Positions 56,629-64,000 of a stretch of DNA of 64,000 nucleotides are shown piece by piece (within the stretch, counting starts at the first letter, position 1; each line of letters begins with the position of its first letter). The notes beneath the pieces are model-generated. The model made no database searches and was not told where the DNA came from. It saw nothing but the letters and a program-made list of their open reading frames with translations. The stretch is from positions 278,414-342,413 of the forward strand of contig DDFC01000020.1 of NCBI GenBank assembly GCA_002336895.1, given 5' to 3'. The DNA is from Verrucomicrobiaceae bacterium UBA1938. GTDB taxonomy: Bacteria > Verrucomicrobiota > Verrucomicrobiia > Verrucomicrobiales > Verrucomicrobiaceae. The position numbers and the translations under genes were made by a program.

Positions 56629-58272
56629 ATGAAAACTTTTTTCCGGATGCTGTCAGGTTTGTTGATCACCGCTCATTCTGCCCATGCGGGCACTCTGGCC
56701 GAGGCAGCTGCACGCAAGGCCAGGCTATTGCCGGCGGGCTGCATCGTGACCGGAGAGCGAATAGGCGACCAGGTGACCTATGCCATGGCTGGCAAGGCTC
56801 CTGAGGCAGGAGACTCGAAGCCTGAAAAGATCGTGTTTGAGATTGGCTCGATCTCCAAGGTCTTCACCGGACTGCTGCTGGCCCAGGCGGTGGTGGATCA
56901 AAAGGTGACACTGGAGACCACGATCGGCAGTCTGCTGGAAGGGAAGGTGAAGTGTGCCGATCCACGTGTGGCGGCCATCACACTGAAGCAGCTGGCCACC
57001 CACACCAGCGGCCTGCCTCGGCTGCCAGAGAATGCCATCGCAGGCGCCCTCGAAGAGGATCCGTATGCAAACTACGATGAAAAACTGCTGTGGAGTTATC
57101 TCACCACCGCAAAGCTTGAGGGTGAGAGCCCTTTCACATTCAGCTACTCAAATCTCGGCATGGGGCTCCTCGGGCATCTGCTGGGAGGGGTCTATCAGAC
57201 GTCATGGGACAAGGCGGTGGTGGGAAAAATCTGCCGGCCGCTGGGCATGCAGGACACGGCTCTCCACCCTGAATCCAAGCAGCTGCTGGCCACACCCCAC
57301 GATGGTGGCAAGGAGACCAAGCCCTGGCATATGGATGCCCTTGCTGGCTGTGGTGCGTTGCGCAGCACAGCGGCGGACCTCATGACATTCGGCGAGGCGT
57401 TGCTCCATCCTGAACAGACTCCGCTGAAGGAGGCATTCGCGCTGGCTCTGCAGCCTCAGGCTGACGCAGCCTCCATGGGCGGGCAGATCGGCCTGGGCGT
57501 GCTGATGGGGAAGTTTGATGGCGATGCGAGTCTGCACCACGACGGTGGTACCGGAGGGTTCTGCTCCGGACTGCAGGTGATCCCTGCCAGGGGAATCGTA
57601 CGTGTCGTCTTGATCAACAACAACACCCTGGCTGGCAGCGAGGTGATCGCTGGCACATCCACAGTCAAGCCGGTCGATCCTGCGACCCAGAAAGAGATCA
57701 CGCTTTCCGCGGAGATGATGAAGCAGTACCCCGGCCTGTATGATCTCGACCGCGACACGCGCTTCATCGTGAAGCTCCAAGAAGACCGTCTGTTCGTAAA
57801 GCTGACCGGCCAGCCGTTTCTGCGGCTTTTTGCCAAGGCACCGGACCGCTTTTTCATGAAGGAGGTGGCGGCGGAGGTCGCCTTTAACCGGCGCGAGGGA
57901 GCCATTCAGTCGCTGACATTGTTTCAAAATGGCAATGAGATCACCGCAAAGCTCAGCTCCACCCCGCCGCCGGAGTACAAGCTGGGCTCCGCCAAGGCGC
58001 TGCAGCCCTATGCCGGAGAGTATGCGCTGATGGGGATGAAAAAAGTCACCGTCTCTGTGCGTGGGCGCACTCTTTTCGCCCAGATCGAAGGCCAGCCGGT
58101 GTTGCCCGTCTTTGAAACAGAGGCTGACCGGTTTGAATTCGATGTGGTAAAGGCGGCTCTCGTCTTCACCCGGGATGATCAGCAGCAGATCAATGGATTC
58201 ACCCTGCTGCAAAACGGGATGACTGTTCCGGCCCCTCGGGTCAAGACCCCATCCAGTGCCCCGTCGAAGTGA
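56629..58272 (+). CDS. Serine hydrolase of the beta-lactamase/AmpC family with C-terminal repeat domains
   Basis: 547 aa from the ATG at 56629, with a signal peptide (S-G-L-L-I-T-A-H-S-A-H-A). The nucleophile motif S-I-S-K near 75 is the S-x-x-K of class C enzymes, Y-S-N-L-G gives the Y-x-N, and H-H-D-G-G-T-G-G-F the H-x-G. Residues 365 to the end look like two DUF3471-like beta domains (M-K-Q-Y-P-G-L-Y and Q-P-Y-A-G-E-Y). It may be an esterase or peptidase and not a true beta-lactamase. Overlaps the end of the following leftward gene by 32 bp. Confidence 0.82.
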   Translation: MKTFFRMLSGLLITAHSAHAGTLAEAAARKARLLPAGCIVTGERIGDQVTYAMAGKAPEAGDSKPEKIVFEIGSISKVFTGLLLAQAVVDQKVTLETTIGSLLEGKVKCADPRVAAITLKQLATHTSGLPRLPENAIAGALEEDPYANYDEKLLWSYLTTAKLEGESPFTFSYSNLGMGLLGHLLGGVYQTSWDKAVVGKICRPLGMQDTALHPESKQLLATPHDGGKETKPWHMDALAGCGALRSTAADLMTFGEALLHPEQTPLKEAFALALQPQADAASMGGQIGLGVLMGKFDGDASLHHDGGTGGFCSGLQVIPARGIVRVVLINNNTLAGSEVIAGTSTVKPVDPATQKEITLSAEMMKQYPGLYDLDRDTRFIVKLQEDRLFVKLTGQPFLRLFAKAPDRFFMKEVAAEVAFNRREGAIQSLTLFQNGNEITAKLSSTPPPEYKLGSAKALQPYAGEYALMGMKKVTVSVRGRTLFAQIEGQPVLPVFETEADRFEFDVVKAALVFTRDDQQQINGFTLLQNGMTVPAPRVKTPSSAPSK

Positions 58273-59218
58273 GGCGGTTTTCCTTCTCAGCGAGCGCCAG
58301 CACTGTCTGGAAGTGGGGGCTCTTGCTCTCCCGGTGCACCACGCTGGTTTCGATCTTTCTGAAGCCCGCCTTGGTCAGCATTTCGTGAAGGTCGCTTTCG
58401 GAAAAGCCCAGCCAGACATCGGCATAAAGCTCGCGTGCCTGCTCAAACTGGTGCTTCAGCAGATCCAGCACCACGATGCGTCCGCCGGGGCGCAGGATGC
58501 TGAAGGCTGCCTTGAGCGCCTTTTCTGGATTTTGCGCGTGGTGCAGTGCCTGGCTGAGAAAGACCAGATCCACGCTCAGCGGCGGGATGGGCGGAGCTTC
58601 GATGTCGCCGAGACGAAATTCGAGATTGGTAAAGCCATGCTTGCTCGCCAGCTCTGCACCGTAGGCCACCATCTTCTCGCTGCTGTCCACAGCGATCACT
58701 TTTTTGGCGCGCTCGGCCAGCAGCTGGGAGAGCGTGCCCTCGCCAGCGCCGAGGTCGGCGATGACCAGCGGGGGCATGAGCTTGAGCAGGGTCTCGCCCA
58801 GGCCTTTCCATGAGCGGCCAGGGATGTAGTGGCGGCCAAACTTGCCCGCCAGAGCGTCAAAGTAGGCCTTGGCCGTCTGCGCGCGCTTCTTCAGCACGAT
58901 CTGCAGCGCATCGGCATCCTTGGCCACCTCGCGCAGCTCAGCACCCGCCGCCTCCAGCAGGGCCAGAAAGTGCTCGTGTGTCGGCTGGTCTTTGGTGCCA
59001 GGGCGGTCCAGCTGGTAGAGACGGTTCTTGCCGCTGCGGCGGTCATTCACCAAGCCTGCAGTCTTCAGCTTGGCCAGCTGCGCGGAGATGTTGGACTGCG
59101 GGAGAGAGAGCACTTCCTGCAGCTCCGCCACACTGAGCTCCTCCTGCTTGAGCAGCAGCAGAAGCCGCACCCGGGTGGGGTCGGCAATGAGGCTGAGAGA
59201 TTTCAGGACGGAGGCCAA
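58241..59218 (-). CDS. ArsR-family regulator fused to a SAM methyltransferase
   Basis: 325 aa from a TTG start at 59218: an in-frame TGA lies 18 bases upstream with no ATG or GTG between, so TTG is the only good start. Residues 1-85 form an ArsR winged helix (I-A-D-P-T-R-V-R-L-L, then L-S-L-P-Q-S-N-I-S-A-Q-L-A-K-L). From about 145 a class I methyltransferase follows with V-I-A-D-L-G-A-G-E-G-T-L (motif I) and L-S-Q-A-L-H-H. Such ArsR-methyltransferase fusions commonly precede ahcY/metK-type genes; none is here. The dyad at 59225-59248 in its leader could be its operator. Confidence 0.85.
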   Translation of the reverse strand: MASVLKSLSLIADPTRVRLLLLLKQEELSVAELQEVLSLPQSNISAQLAKLKTAGLVNDRRSGKNRLYQLDRPGTKDQPTHEHFLALLEAAGAELREVAKDADALQIVLKKRAQTAKAYFDALAGKFGRHYIPGRSWKGLGETLLKLMPPLVIADLGAGEGTLSQLLAERAKKVIAVDSSEKMVAYGAELASKHGFTNLEFRLGDIEAPPIPPLSVDLVFLSQALHHAQNPEKALKAAFSILRPGGRIVVLDLLKHQFEQARELYADVWLGFSESDLHEMLTKAGFRKIETSVVHRESKSPHFQTVLALAEKENRLTSTGHWMGS

Positions 59219-59224
59219 GATAAA

Positions 59225-59248
59225 ATCATCGTATCAACGCATGATGAT
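59225..59248. promoter_or_regulatory. Dyad upstream of the ArsR-methyltransferase gene
   Basis: ATCATC, 12 bases, GATGAT, 7 bp upstream of the TTG start. Position suits autorepression by the ArsR domain. The site is in a 69-bp gap between two leftward genes. Confidence 0.4.
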
Positions 59249-59287
59249 TCATCAATGTTTTAGTTTTGAGGCTGGTGGGTGGCCTCT

Positions 59288-59980
59288 TCAGAGCTTCGAG
59301 GCCGCCCAGATGCCTGTCTTGCCCTGCTGCGCCAGCCGCCTCAGCACCTGCAGCTCCAAAGCATAATCATTGATGGAGCGGGCGTCTCCCGGCAGGCTGG
59401 AGGTTACGCCTGCCACGCGGGCGTAGCCGTTCTGCACCAGCAGGTCGGCCAGATAGACCTGCTTGCCAGGTCTCAGCTCCACCATGATCAGGGCATAGTA
59501 GCGGCTGAGGCCGGGTACCTCCTCCCAGCGCGTCATCACGGTGAAGGTGTGGTCTTTGAGGAGCTGAGTCACATACTGCACGGCGCGCTGCCCTTCCTCG
59601 ATGATCCGCTGGCTGCTCACACCAAAGTAGCGCGCCTGCTCCTGCACGCGCTGCGGGTGGGTCAGGGAGGCGTCCAGCGCATCGACGTAGTAGAGAACGA
59701 AAATGTGCTCATCTTCTGTGTCGCTGACCTTGATGCGGAGCGTGTCGGCCTCGTTGGCACGGCTCTCGATGAGACGGGCCTTCGGGAAGATCCGGAACTC
59801 CGGCAGCGGTGCGCGCCCGGGATCTGTCTGCATCTGCCCTCCCGGCACCTGGGCCCCTCCCACGGGCAGCGCCTGCAGAGGCAGCGGATGGTTTTCTTTC
59901 AGCAGCACTGCCACGAGCACAATGATCAGCACCAGCACGCAGGTGATGGCGAGATTGAGCAATGTGTCACGGAAAGGCAT
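59288..59980 (-). CDS. Membrane-anchored staphylococcal nuclease-like protein
   Basis: 230 aa. One membrane helix at about 8-30, a Pro-rich linker, then a TNase-like OB fold (about 75-225): A-D-T-L-R-I-K-V, V-D-A-L-D-A-S, Y-F-G-V-S-S and the late L-A-D-L-L-V-Q-N-G-Y-A-R-V. Expected catalytic residues are partly altered (the D-G-D-T start is E-A-D-T; L-x-G-I-D-x-P is missing), so activity is doubtful. The 69 bp to the ArsR fusion holds its dyad; the two may or may not be co-transcribed. Confidence 0.7.
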   Translation of the reverse strand: MPFRDTLLNLAITCVLVLIIVLVAVLLKENHPLPLQALPVGGAQVPGGQMQTDPGRAPLPEFRIFPKARLIESRANEADTLRIKVSDTEDEHIFVLYYVDALDASLTHPQRVQEQARYFGVSSQRIIEEGQRAVQYVTQLLKDHTFTVMTRWEEVPGLSRYYALIMVELRPGKQVYLADLLVQNGYARVAGVTSSLPGDARSINDYALELQVLRRLAQQGKTGIWAASKL

Positions 59981-60109
59981 GCGGCGCGGCTGCAGGAGAG
60001 ACGGGCCAATGTCCCGCGTTTGGGGGTAGGCTCAAGTTTCAAGTGCTGCGAGCATGAGAATGCCGCCGCTATGGAAATTCTACAGGAAAGAGTTTCCCGA
60101 TGATCGCGT

Positions 60110-60133
60110 AATTGGTATGACCTCCTACCAATT
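60110..60133. promoter_or_regulatory. Operator-like dyad immediately upstream of the GntR regulator
   Basis: AATTGGTA, 8 bases, TACCAATT, a perfect 8-bp inverted repeat ending 2 bp before the ATG of the GntR/FCD gene. T-G-G-T/A-C-C-A half-sites are typical of FadR-type regulators, so it is probably the autoregulatory site. Confidence 0.6.
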
Positions 60134-60135
60134 GC

Positions 60136-60840
60136 ATGATCATTTCCCCGCTCAAATCATCGCCCTCGCTCGTGGAGCAGGTGTGCTCACGACTGGCGCT
60201 TCAGCTTCGGGATGAGGCAGACTCTGGCGATGGCAGGCTGCCGCCGGAGCGCCAGATGGCCGAGCGCCTGGGCGTGAGCCGCACCGTGCTGCGGGAGGCC
60301 ACGAAGAGGCTGGAACTGCAGGGACTGCTGGAAATCCGCCACGGCAGCGGCATCCGCGCTGTGAACCGGCTGCACAAGCCGCTCAGCAGCTCTGTGGCGA
60401 TCCTGCTGCCGGAGGTGGCAGAGCGACTGCGCCAGCTGATCGAGGCCCGTGCGGCGATTGAGCCCGAGATCGCACGACAGGCCGCAGTGAAAGCCAAAGC
60501 CGCCGATGTGAAACAACTGAGGGGTGTCCATGAGCGCCTCGTCGCGGCGAAATCTCACGAAGACGAGGTGGAGGCGGACATCGACTTTCACCGCACGCTG
60601 GCCCGCATCGCAGGAAATGAGATCCTCAAGCTCATGCTGGAGTCGCTGGCGGATCTTGGGCGTGAGAGCCGGCGGGTGACGATTGGCAATGTGGGCAGGC
60701 AGCGCGCCATTGATCACCACACGGCAATCCTTAATGCCGTGGCGGCACATGATGCCGATGCCGCCGCCTGTGCGATGAAGCACCACATGGAGGAAGCGGC
60801 GCGCGATCTGACGGGAGCCAGACCAAAAGCGAAACGATGA
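60136..60840 (+). CDS. GntR-family transcriptional regulator (FadR/FCD subfamily)
   Basis: 234 aa. N-terminal winged helix (about 8-75) with L-P-P-E-R-Q-M-A-E-R-L-G-V-S-R-T-V-L-R-E-A (gapped), then an FCD ligand domain (about 90-225) with the metal His in F-H-R-T-L and the two H-H of D-H-H-T and K-H-H-M-E-E. FCD regulators usually sense small organic acids. The stop overlaps the next gene's start by 4 bp (ATGA), so it likely controls and is translated with the downstream DUF1549/DUF1553 gene pair. Confidence 0.9.
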   Translation: MIISPLKSSPSLVEQVCSRLALQLRDEADSGDGRLPPERQMAERLGVSRTVLREATKRLELQGLLEIRHGSGIRAVNRLHKPLSSSVAILLPEVAERLRQLIEARAAIEPEIARQAAVKAKAADVKQLRGVHERLVAAKSHEDEVEADIDFHRTLARIAGNEILKLMLESLADLGRESRRVTIGNVGRQRAIDHHTAILNAVAAHDADAAACAMKHHMEEAARDLTGARPKAKR

Positions 60841-63770
60841 AAACCACGCTCTTCATCCTACTGGCGGCGACTCCCGCTCTCGCCGTGGATTTCGACCATG
60901 ACATCCGCCCGCTGCTGCAGCAGCACTGCGTCGAATGCCATGGCGAAAAGAAACAGAAGGGCGAGCTGCGCCTGGATGCCAGGGTCTTTGCCTTCAAAGG
61001 TGGCCATGACGGACCGGCCATCGTAGCCGGGGACACGGCCAAAAGCCTGCTCTTTCAGCGCATTCATTCCACCGATGATGACAAACGCATGCCTCCGAAG
61101 GGAGAGCCGCTTTCTCCGGCGCAGATCGCATTGATCCAGTCATGGATCCAGGCGGGGGCCGTGTGGCCCGAAAACGCCGCCGACAAAGCCGCCGCCGTGG
61201 ACAAGCGCCTCCAGCATTGGGCCGTGCAGCCCGTGCGCTCGGCGAAAGGCGCCACCATCGATTCGCTGATCAATGCGAAGCTGGAGGAGAAAAATCTCAC
61301 CATGTCAACGGCTGCCGACCGGCGCACTCTCATCCGCCGGTTGAGCTTTGATCTCGTCGGTCTGCCACCCACTCCGGAGCGGGTGGAGCAGTTTGTGAAA
61401 GATGCAGATCCCCGAGCCTATGAAAAGCTGGTGGATGAGCTGCTGCGCTCTCCGCACTACGGGGAGCGCTGGGCGCGTCACTGGCTGGACATCGCCCATT
61501 ACGCTGACACGCATGGCTTTGAGCGCGACCAGCTGCGCCCAAACGCATGGCGCTACCGGGACTACGTGATCGATTCTCTCAATGCGGACAAGCCATATGA
61601 TCAGTTCATTCGCGAGCAGATCGCGGGTGATGTGATCGCGCCGAATGATGCGCACGCCGTCATCGCCACCGGCTTCCTGGCGGCGGGTCCGTGGGATTTT
61701 GTGGGGCAGGTGGAAACGAAGAGCGACATGCTCAAACGCGCCGCCCGTGCGGGAGATCTGGATGACATGGTCACGCAGGTCATTACTTCCACGACGGGCA
61801 TCACCATCAACTGCGCGCGCTGCCATGATCACAAGCTCGATCCCGTCACGCAGGAGGAGTATTACCGCCTGTGGGCTGTGTTTGCCGGAGTGAAGCGCGG
61901 GGACCGTGAGGTGGATACTGTAGAGGCCAAACGCATCGCCGGAGAAAAAGCACGCCTCACACGCGGGCAGGCGGTTGTGCACGCCCGCATCGCCAAGCTC
62001 AGCGGCGAGGGGCTGGATCTTGCCGCGATGGTGGGTGGCGGTGTCAAAGGCCGGGGCATTGACCTGCGTACCGGCAATCTGACGAGCGACAAGCTCGGCT
62101 ACCATCGCGACATCCAGACGAACCGGCTGCAGCGCATCGAGTGGCCTGCGGATGTGGAGGACTCGGAACGACAGGTGGCGTGGGTCTTTGTGCCAGATGG
62201 CAGGAATCCTGTGCCGGTGGCTGCCAAGGTCGAAACGAAAGGACTGCCTGCCACCAACGGCCATACTTGGGACGTCATTCGCAACGGCCCGCTGAATGCG
62301 CAGCGCAGCACCAAGATTGGCGGCGTGGACTACGCCGAGAAAGAGCACTCCATTCTGGGGCTGCATGCCAACAGCGGCGTCACCTTTGATCTCGCGAAAA
62401 TCCGACAGAGCAGCGGCCTCGGCGCCATGCATTTCACGGCGGCGGTGGGATTTGGCGCTGATGCGGGAGCAGCGGCCTCGCGGGCTGACTTCACCGTGTA
62501 TGTGGACGCGGAGATGAAGTTTCAGAAGCTCAAAATGCGGAAAGACGAGTCCACCAATGTGGATGTGATCATACCTGCGACAGCGAAAACGCTCACGCTC
62601 GTGGCCACAGACGGTGGTGATGGCATTGGCAGTGATCTGCTGTTCCTGGGAGATGCACGTCTGATGCCCGAGGCGGAGCACAGCAGACTGGCCGCAGCCG
62701 AGAGGGAGCAGCTGCAAGCACTGCGGGCACAGGCTGCAGAGATGGAAGCCGCGCTCAAAGCTCTGCATGAACCGGCAAAGGTCTATGCCGTGGTGAGCGA
62801 TGCCAGGCCGCCGGTGGTCCAGGTGCAGCGGCGTGGCAATCCCGAAGACCCGCAGCAGGCGGTGCAGCCTGGCACCTTTGCCTGGGCCGGTCATGCGGGC
62901 ATGGACCTTGGCACGAATGACACACCCGAAGGGCAGAGGCGGCGCCTGCTGGCGGAATGGATCACAAATCCCGCCAATCCGCTGACACGCCGTGTGATCG
63001 TGAACCGCCTCTGGCATCATCATTTCGGACAGGGCATCGTCGCCACACCGAGCGATTTCGGTCTCGGTGGCGGCAGGCCGTCGCATCCAGAGCTGCTCGA
63101 CCTGCTGGCGGAAGAGCTGCTGAGCAGCGGATGGTCCCTGAAGCGCATGCACAAGCTCATCGTCATGAGTGCGGCCTATCAGCAGCAGTCTGCTGCATCG
63201 AATGAAATGGCCAGCAGCATCGATGCCCAGAATCGCCTGCTGTGGCGGCAGAACCCACGCAGGCTGGATGCCGAATCCGTGCACGATGCGGTGCTCAGTG
63301 TGGCGGGCACTCTGAACCCGGCCATGGGCGGGCCCGGCTATCGGGATTTCAATTTCACCGAGGCCTACGCGCCCATCTACGACTACATCACGCCCGAGAA
63401 GCCCGAGCTTCTGCGTCGCAGCATCTACCGCTTTGTGGTGCGCACCACGCCGCATCAGTTCATGTCCACGCTGGACTGTCCTGACCCTGCCAATCTCACC
63501 CCGGCGCGCGCGCAGACCACCACCGCATTGCAGGCGCTGACGCTGAGCAACAACGAGTTCATGCTGCAGCAGGCCAGGAGCCTTGTCACCCGCATCGAAA
63601 ACGAAACTGACTCACGCACCACAGCCGTTCGTCGGGCGTTTGAGCTTTGTTTTCAGAGGGAACCCCGGGCTGAAGAACAAAATGCTGCCACTCGTCTGGT
63701 GGCCGGTCAGGGGCTCTTCGCGCTCTGCCGGATGCTGCTTAATGCGAATGAGTTTGTGTATATCGACTAG
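60837..63770 (+). CDS. Exported cytochrome-type DUF1549/DUF1553 protein (planctomycete-verrucomicrobial)
   Basis: 977 aa with a signal peptide (L-F-I-L-L-A-A-T-P-A-L-A). Opens with a PSCyt1-type haem c domain: C-V-E-C-H-G at 31-36 and M-P-P-K-G-E near 85. DUF1549 follows (L-I-R-R-L-S-F-D-L-V-G-L-P-P-T-P and the R-W-A-R-H-W-L-D segment); C-A-R-C-H-D-H-K near 329 is its conserved second C-x-x-C-H. After a middle beta-rich part, DUF1553 closes with R-V-I-V-N-R-L-W and L-D-C-P-D. The family, with DUF1501 partners, is expanded in Planctomycetes and Verrucomicrobia and linked to polysaccharide use. The substrate is unknown. Confidence 0.9.
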   Translation: MKTTLFILLAATPALAVDFDHDIRPLLQQHCVECHGEKKQKGELRLDARVFAFKGGHDGPAIVAGDTAKSLLFQRIHSTDDDKRMPPKGEPLSPAQIALIQSWIQAGAVWPENAADKAAAVDKRLQHWAVQPVRSAKGATIDSLINAKLEEKNLTMSTAADRRTLIRRLSFDLVGLPPTPERVEQFVKDADPRAYEKLVDELLRSPHYGERWARHWLDIAHYADTHGFERDQLRPNAWRYRDYVIDSLNADKPYDQFIREQIAGDVIAPNDAHAVIATGFLAAGPWDFVGQVETKSDMLKRAARAGDLDDMVTQVITSTTGITINCARCHDHKLDPVTQEEYYRLWAVFAGVKRGDREVDTVEAKRIAGEKARLTRGQAVVHARIAKLSGEGLDLAAMVGGGVKGRGIDLRTGNLTSDKLGYHRDIQTNRLQRIEWPADVEDSERQVAWVFVPDGRNPVPVAAKVETKGLPATNGHTWDVIRNGPLNAQRSTKIGGVDYAEKEHSILGLHANSGVTFDLAKIRQSSGLGAMHFTAAVGFGADAGAAASRADFTVYVDAEMKFQKLKMRKDESTNVDVIIPATAKTLTLVATDGGDGIGSDLLFLGDARLMPEAEHSRLAAAEREQLQALRAQAAEMEAALKALHEPAKVYAVVSDARPPVVQVQRRGNPEDPQQAVQPGTFAWAGHAGMDLGTNDTPEGQRRRLLAEWITNPANPLTRRVIVNRLWHHHFGQGIVATPSDFGLGGGRPSHPELLDLLAEELLSSGWSLKRMHKLIVMSAAYQQQSAASNEMASSIDAQNRLLWRQNPRRLDAESVHDAVLSVAGTLNPAMGGPGYRDFNFTEAYAPIYDYITPEKPELLRRSIYRFVVRTTPHQFMSTLDCPDPANLTPARAQTTTALQALTLSNNEFMLQQARSLVTRIENETDSRTTAVRRAFELCFQREPRAEEQNAATRLVAGQGLFALCRMLLNANEFVYID

Positions 63771-63772
63771 CC

Positions 63773-64000
63773 ATGAACGCCGCCTTTCCCTGCCGTCGTC
63801 GCAAACAAGCCGTCTCGCGTCGTGATTTCCTCTGGGAACTCGGTGGCGGATTGGGTGGCGTGGCGCTCTCTGCAATGTTGAGCGAGGCTCACGCCACGAC
63901 GAATCCTCTTGCTGCCAAACGCCCGCCACTTCCTGCAAAAGCGCGTGCAGTCATCCAGATCTTCTGCCCCGGCGGACTGAGCCATGTGGACTCCTGGGAC
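63773..64000 (+). CDS. DUF1501 family protein, Tat-exported (3' end outside window)
   Basis: 76 residues visible from the ATG at 63773. The N-terminus carries a twin-arginine signal S-R-R-D-F-L-W then a Gly/Leu/Ala-rich stretch, typical of DUF1501 proteins, followed by the family opening I-F-C-P-G-G-L-S-H-V-D-S-W-D (usual Q-x-G-G-x-S-x-x-D-x-F/W-D). It starts 2 bp after the DUF1549/1553 stop. DUF1501 proteins resemble sulfatases in fold and are the standard partner of the preceding gene. Confidence 0.88.
   Translation, partial: MNAAFPCRRRKQAVSRRDFLWELGGGLGGVALSAMLSEAHATTNPLAAKRPPLPAKARAVIQIFCPGGLSHVDSWD

Noticed and set aside
61305..63455. Long minus-strand open frame (716 codons) opposite the DUF1549/1553 gene
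   Set aside because: It is an antisense shadow caused by high GC and codon bias. Its product is rich in His, Arg and Gln without any domain, whereas the plus strand has clear motifs.
1..64000. CRISPR arrays, tRNA and rRNA genes, prophage
   Set aside because: No regularly spaced repeats, cloverleaf-like genes with TψC-type motifs, rRNA sequence or phage structural genes were found on either strand by eye.

Overview
This is a GC-rich, gene-dense bacterial chromosome segment of about 64 kb. The best guess is a member of the Verrucomicrobia (Prosthecobacter/Verrucomicrobium-like). The reasons are the cytochrome-type DUF1549/DUF1553 protein followed by a Tat-exported DUF1501 protein at the right end, the many large exported proteins (FG-GAP propeller, vWA, TlpA fusions), LpxK/LpxL-type Gram-negative lipid A genes, and DksA with a Lys/Ala/Pro-rich histone-like tail. 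I see no rRNA, tRNA, CRISPR array, transposase or phage genes. Assignment to this phylum is inference from gene content.

Layout. 1-6.5 kb: the tail of a biosynthetic cluster (acyl-CoA ligase C-terminus, SAM methyltransferase, polysaccharide deacetylase, LpxL-like acyltransferase, flavin-dependent halogenase-like oxidoreductase), reminiscent of aryl-polyene/flexirubin clusters. It is interrupted at 929-3091 by a lower-GC island of three small foreign genes with attC-like sites and a 126-bp repeat. The island sits exactly between a 33-bp duplication that supplies the 3' ends of the two convergent host genes. 6.7-25.4 kb: housekeeping genes (aroC, murJ, sua5, folE2, rpsR, rpmG, dksA-like, nuoH, fabF, lolA, ispA) with small membrane proteins, a cupredoxin and an OsmC protein. 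25.6-27.6 kb: a NarL-type two-component system behind a 16-bp palindrome. 27.6-34.2 kb: pyrC and a leftward row of exported proteins (HtrA-type protease, a 613-aa secreted protein, an FG-GAP propeller). 34.3-36.5 kb: SMUG1-type uracil-DNA glycosylase, a CxxCH/squalene-cyclase-like secreted protein, ppnP.

36.6-49.4 kb is a potassium block: kup, then an extended kdp operon (micro-ORF, kdpF, kdpA, a porin, kdpB, kdpC, a small membrane protein, a glycosyltransferase-like gene, kdpD, kdpE). The inserted porin and glycosyltransferase-like genes suggest an envelope component to K+ starvation. 49.4-60 kb: a thioredoxin/serine-protease fusion, an MFS transporter, cysteine desulfurase, fdhD, lpxK, a beta-lactamase-family hydrolase, an ArsR-methyltransferase fusion and an SNase-like protein. 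60.1 kb to the end: a GntR/FCD regulator with its own operator overlapping the start region, translationally coupled to the DUF1549/1553 cytochrome protein and the DUF1501 partner, which runs off the window.
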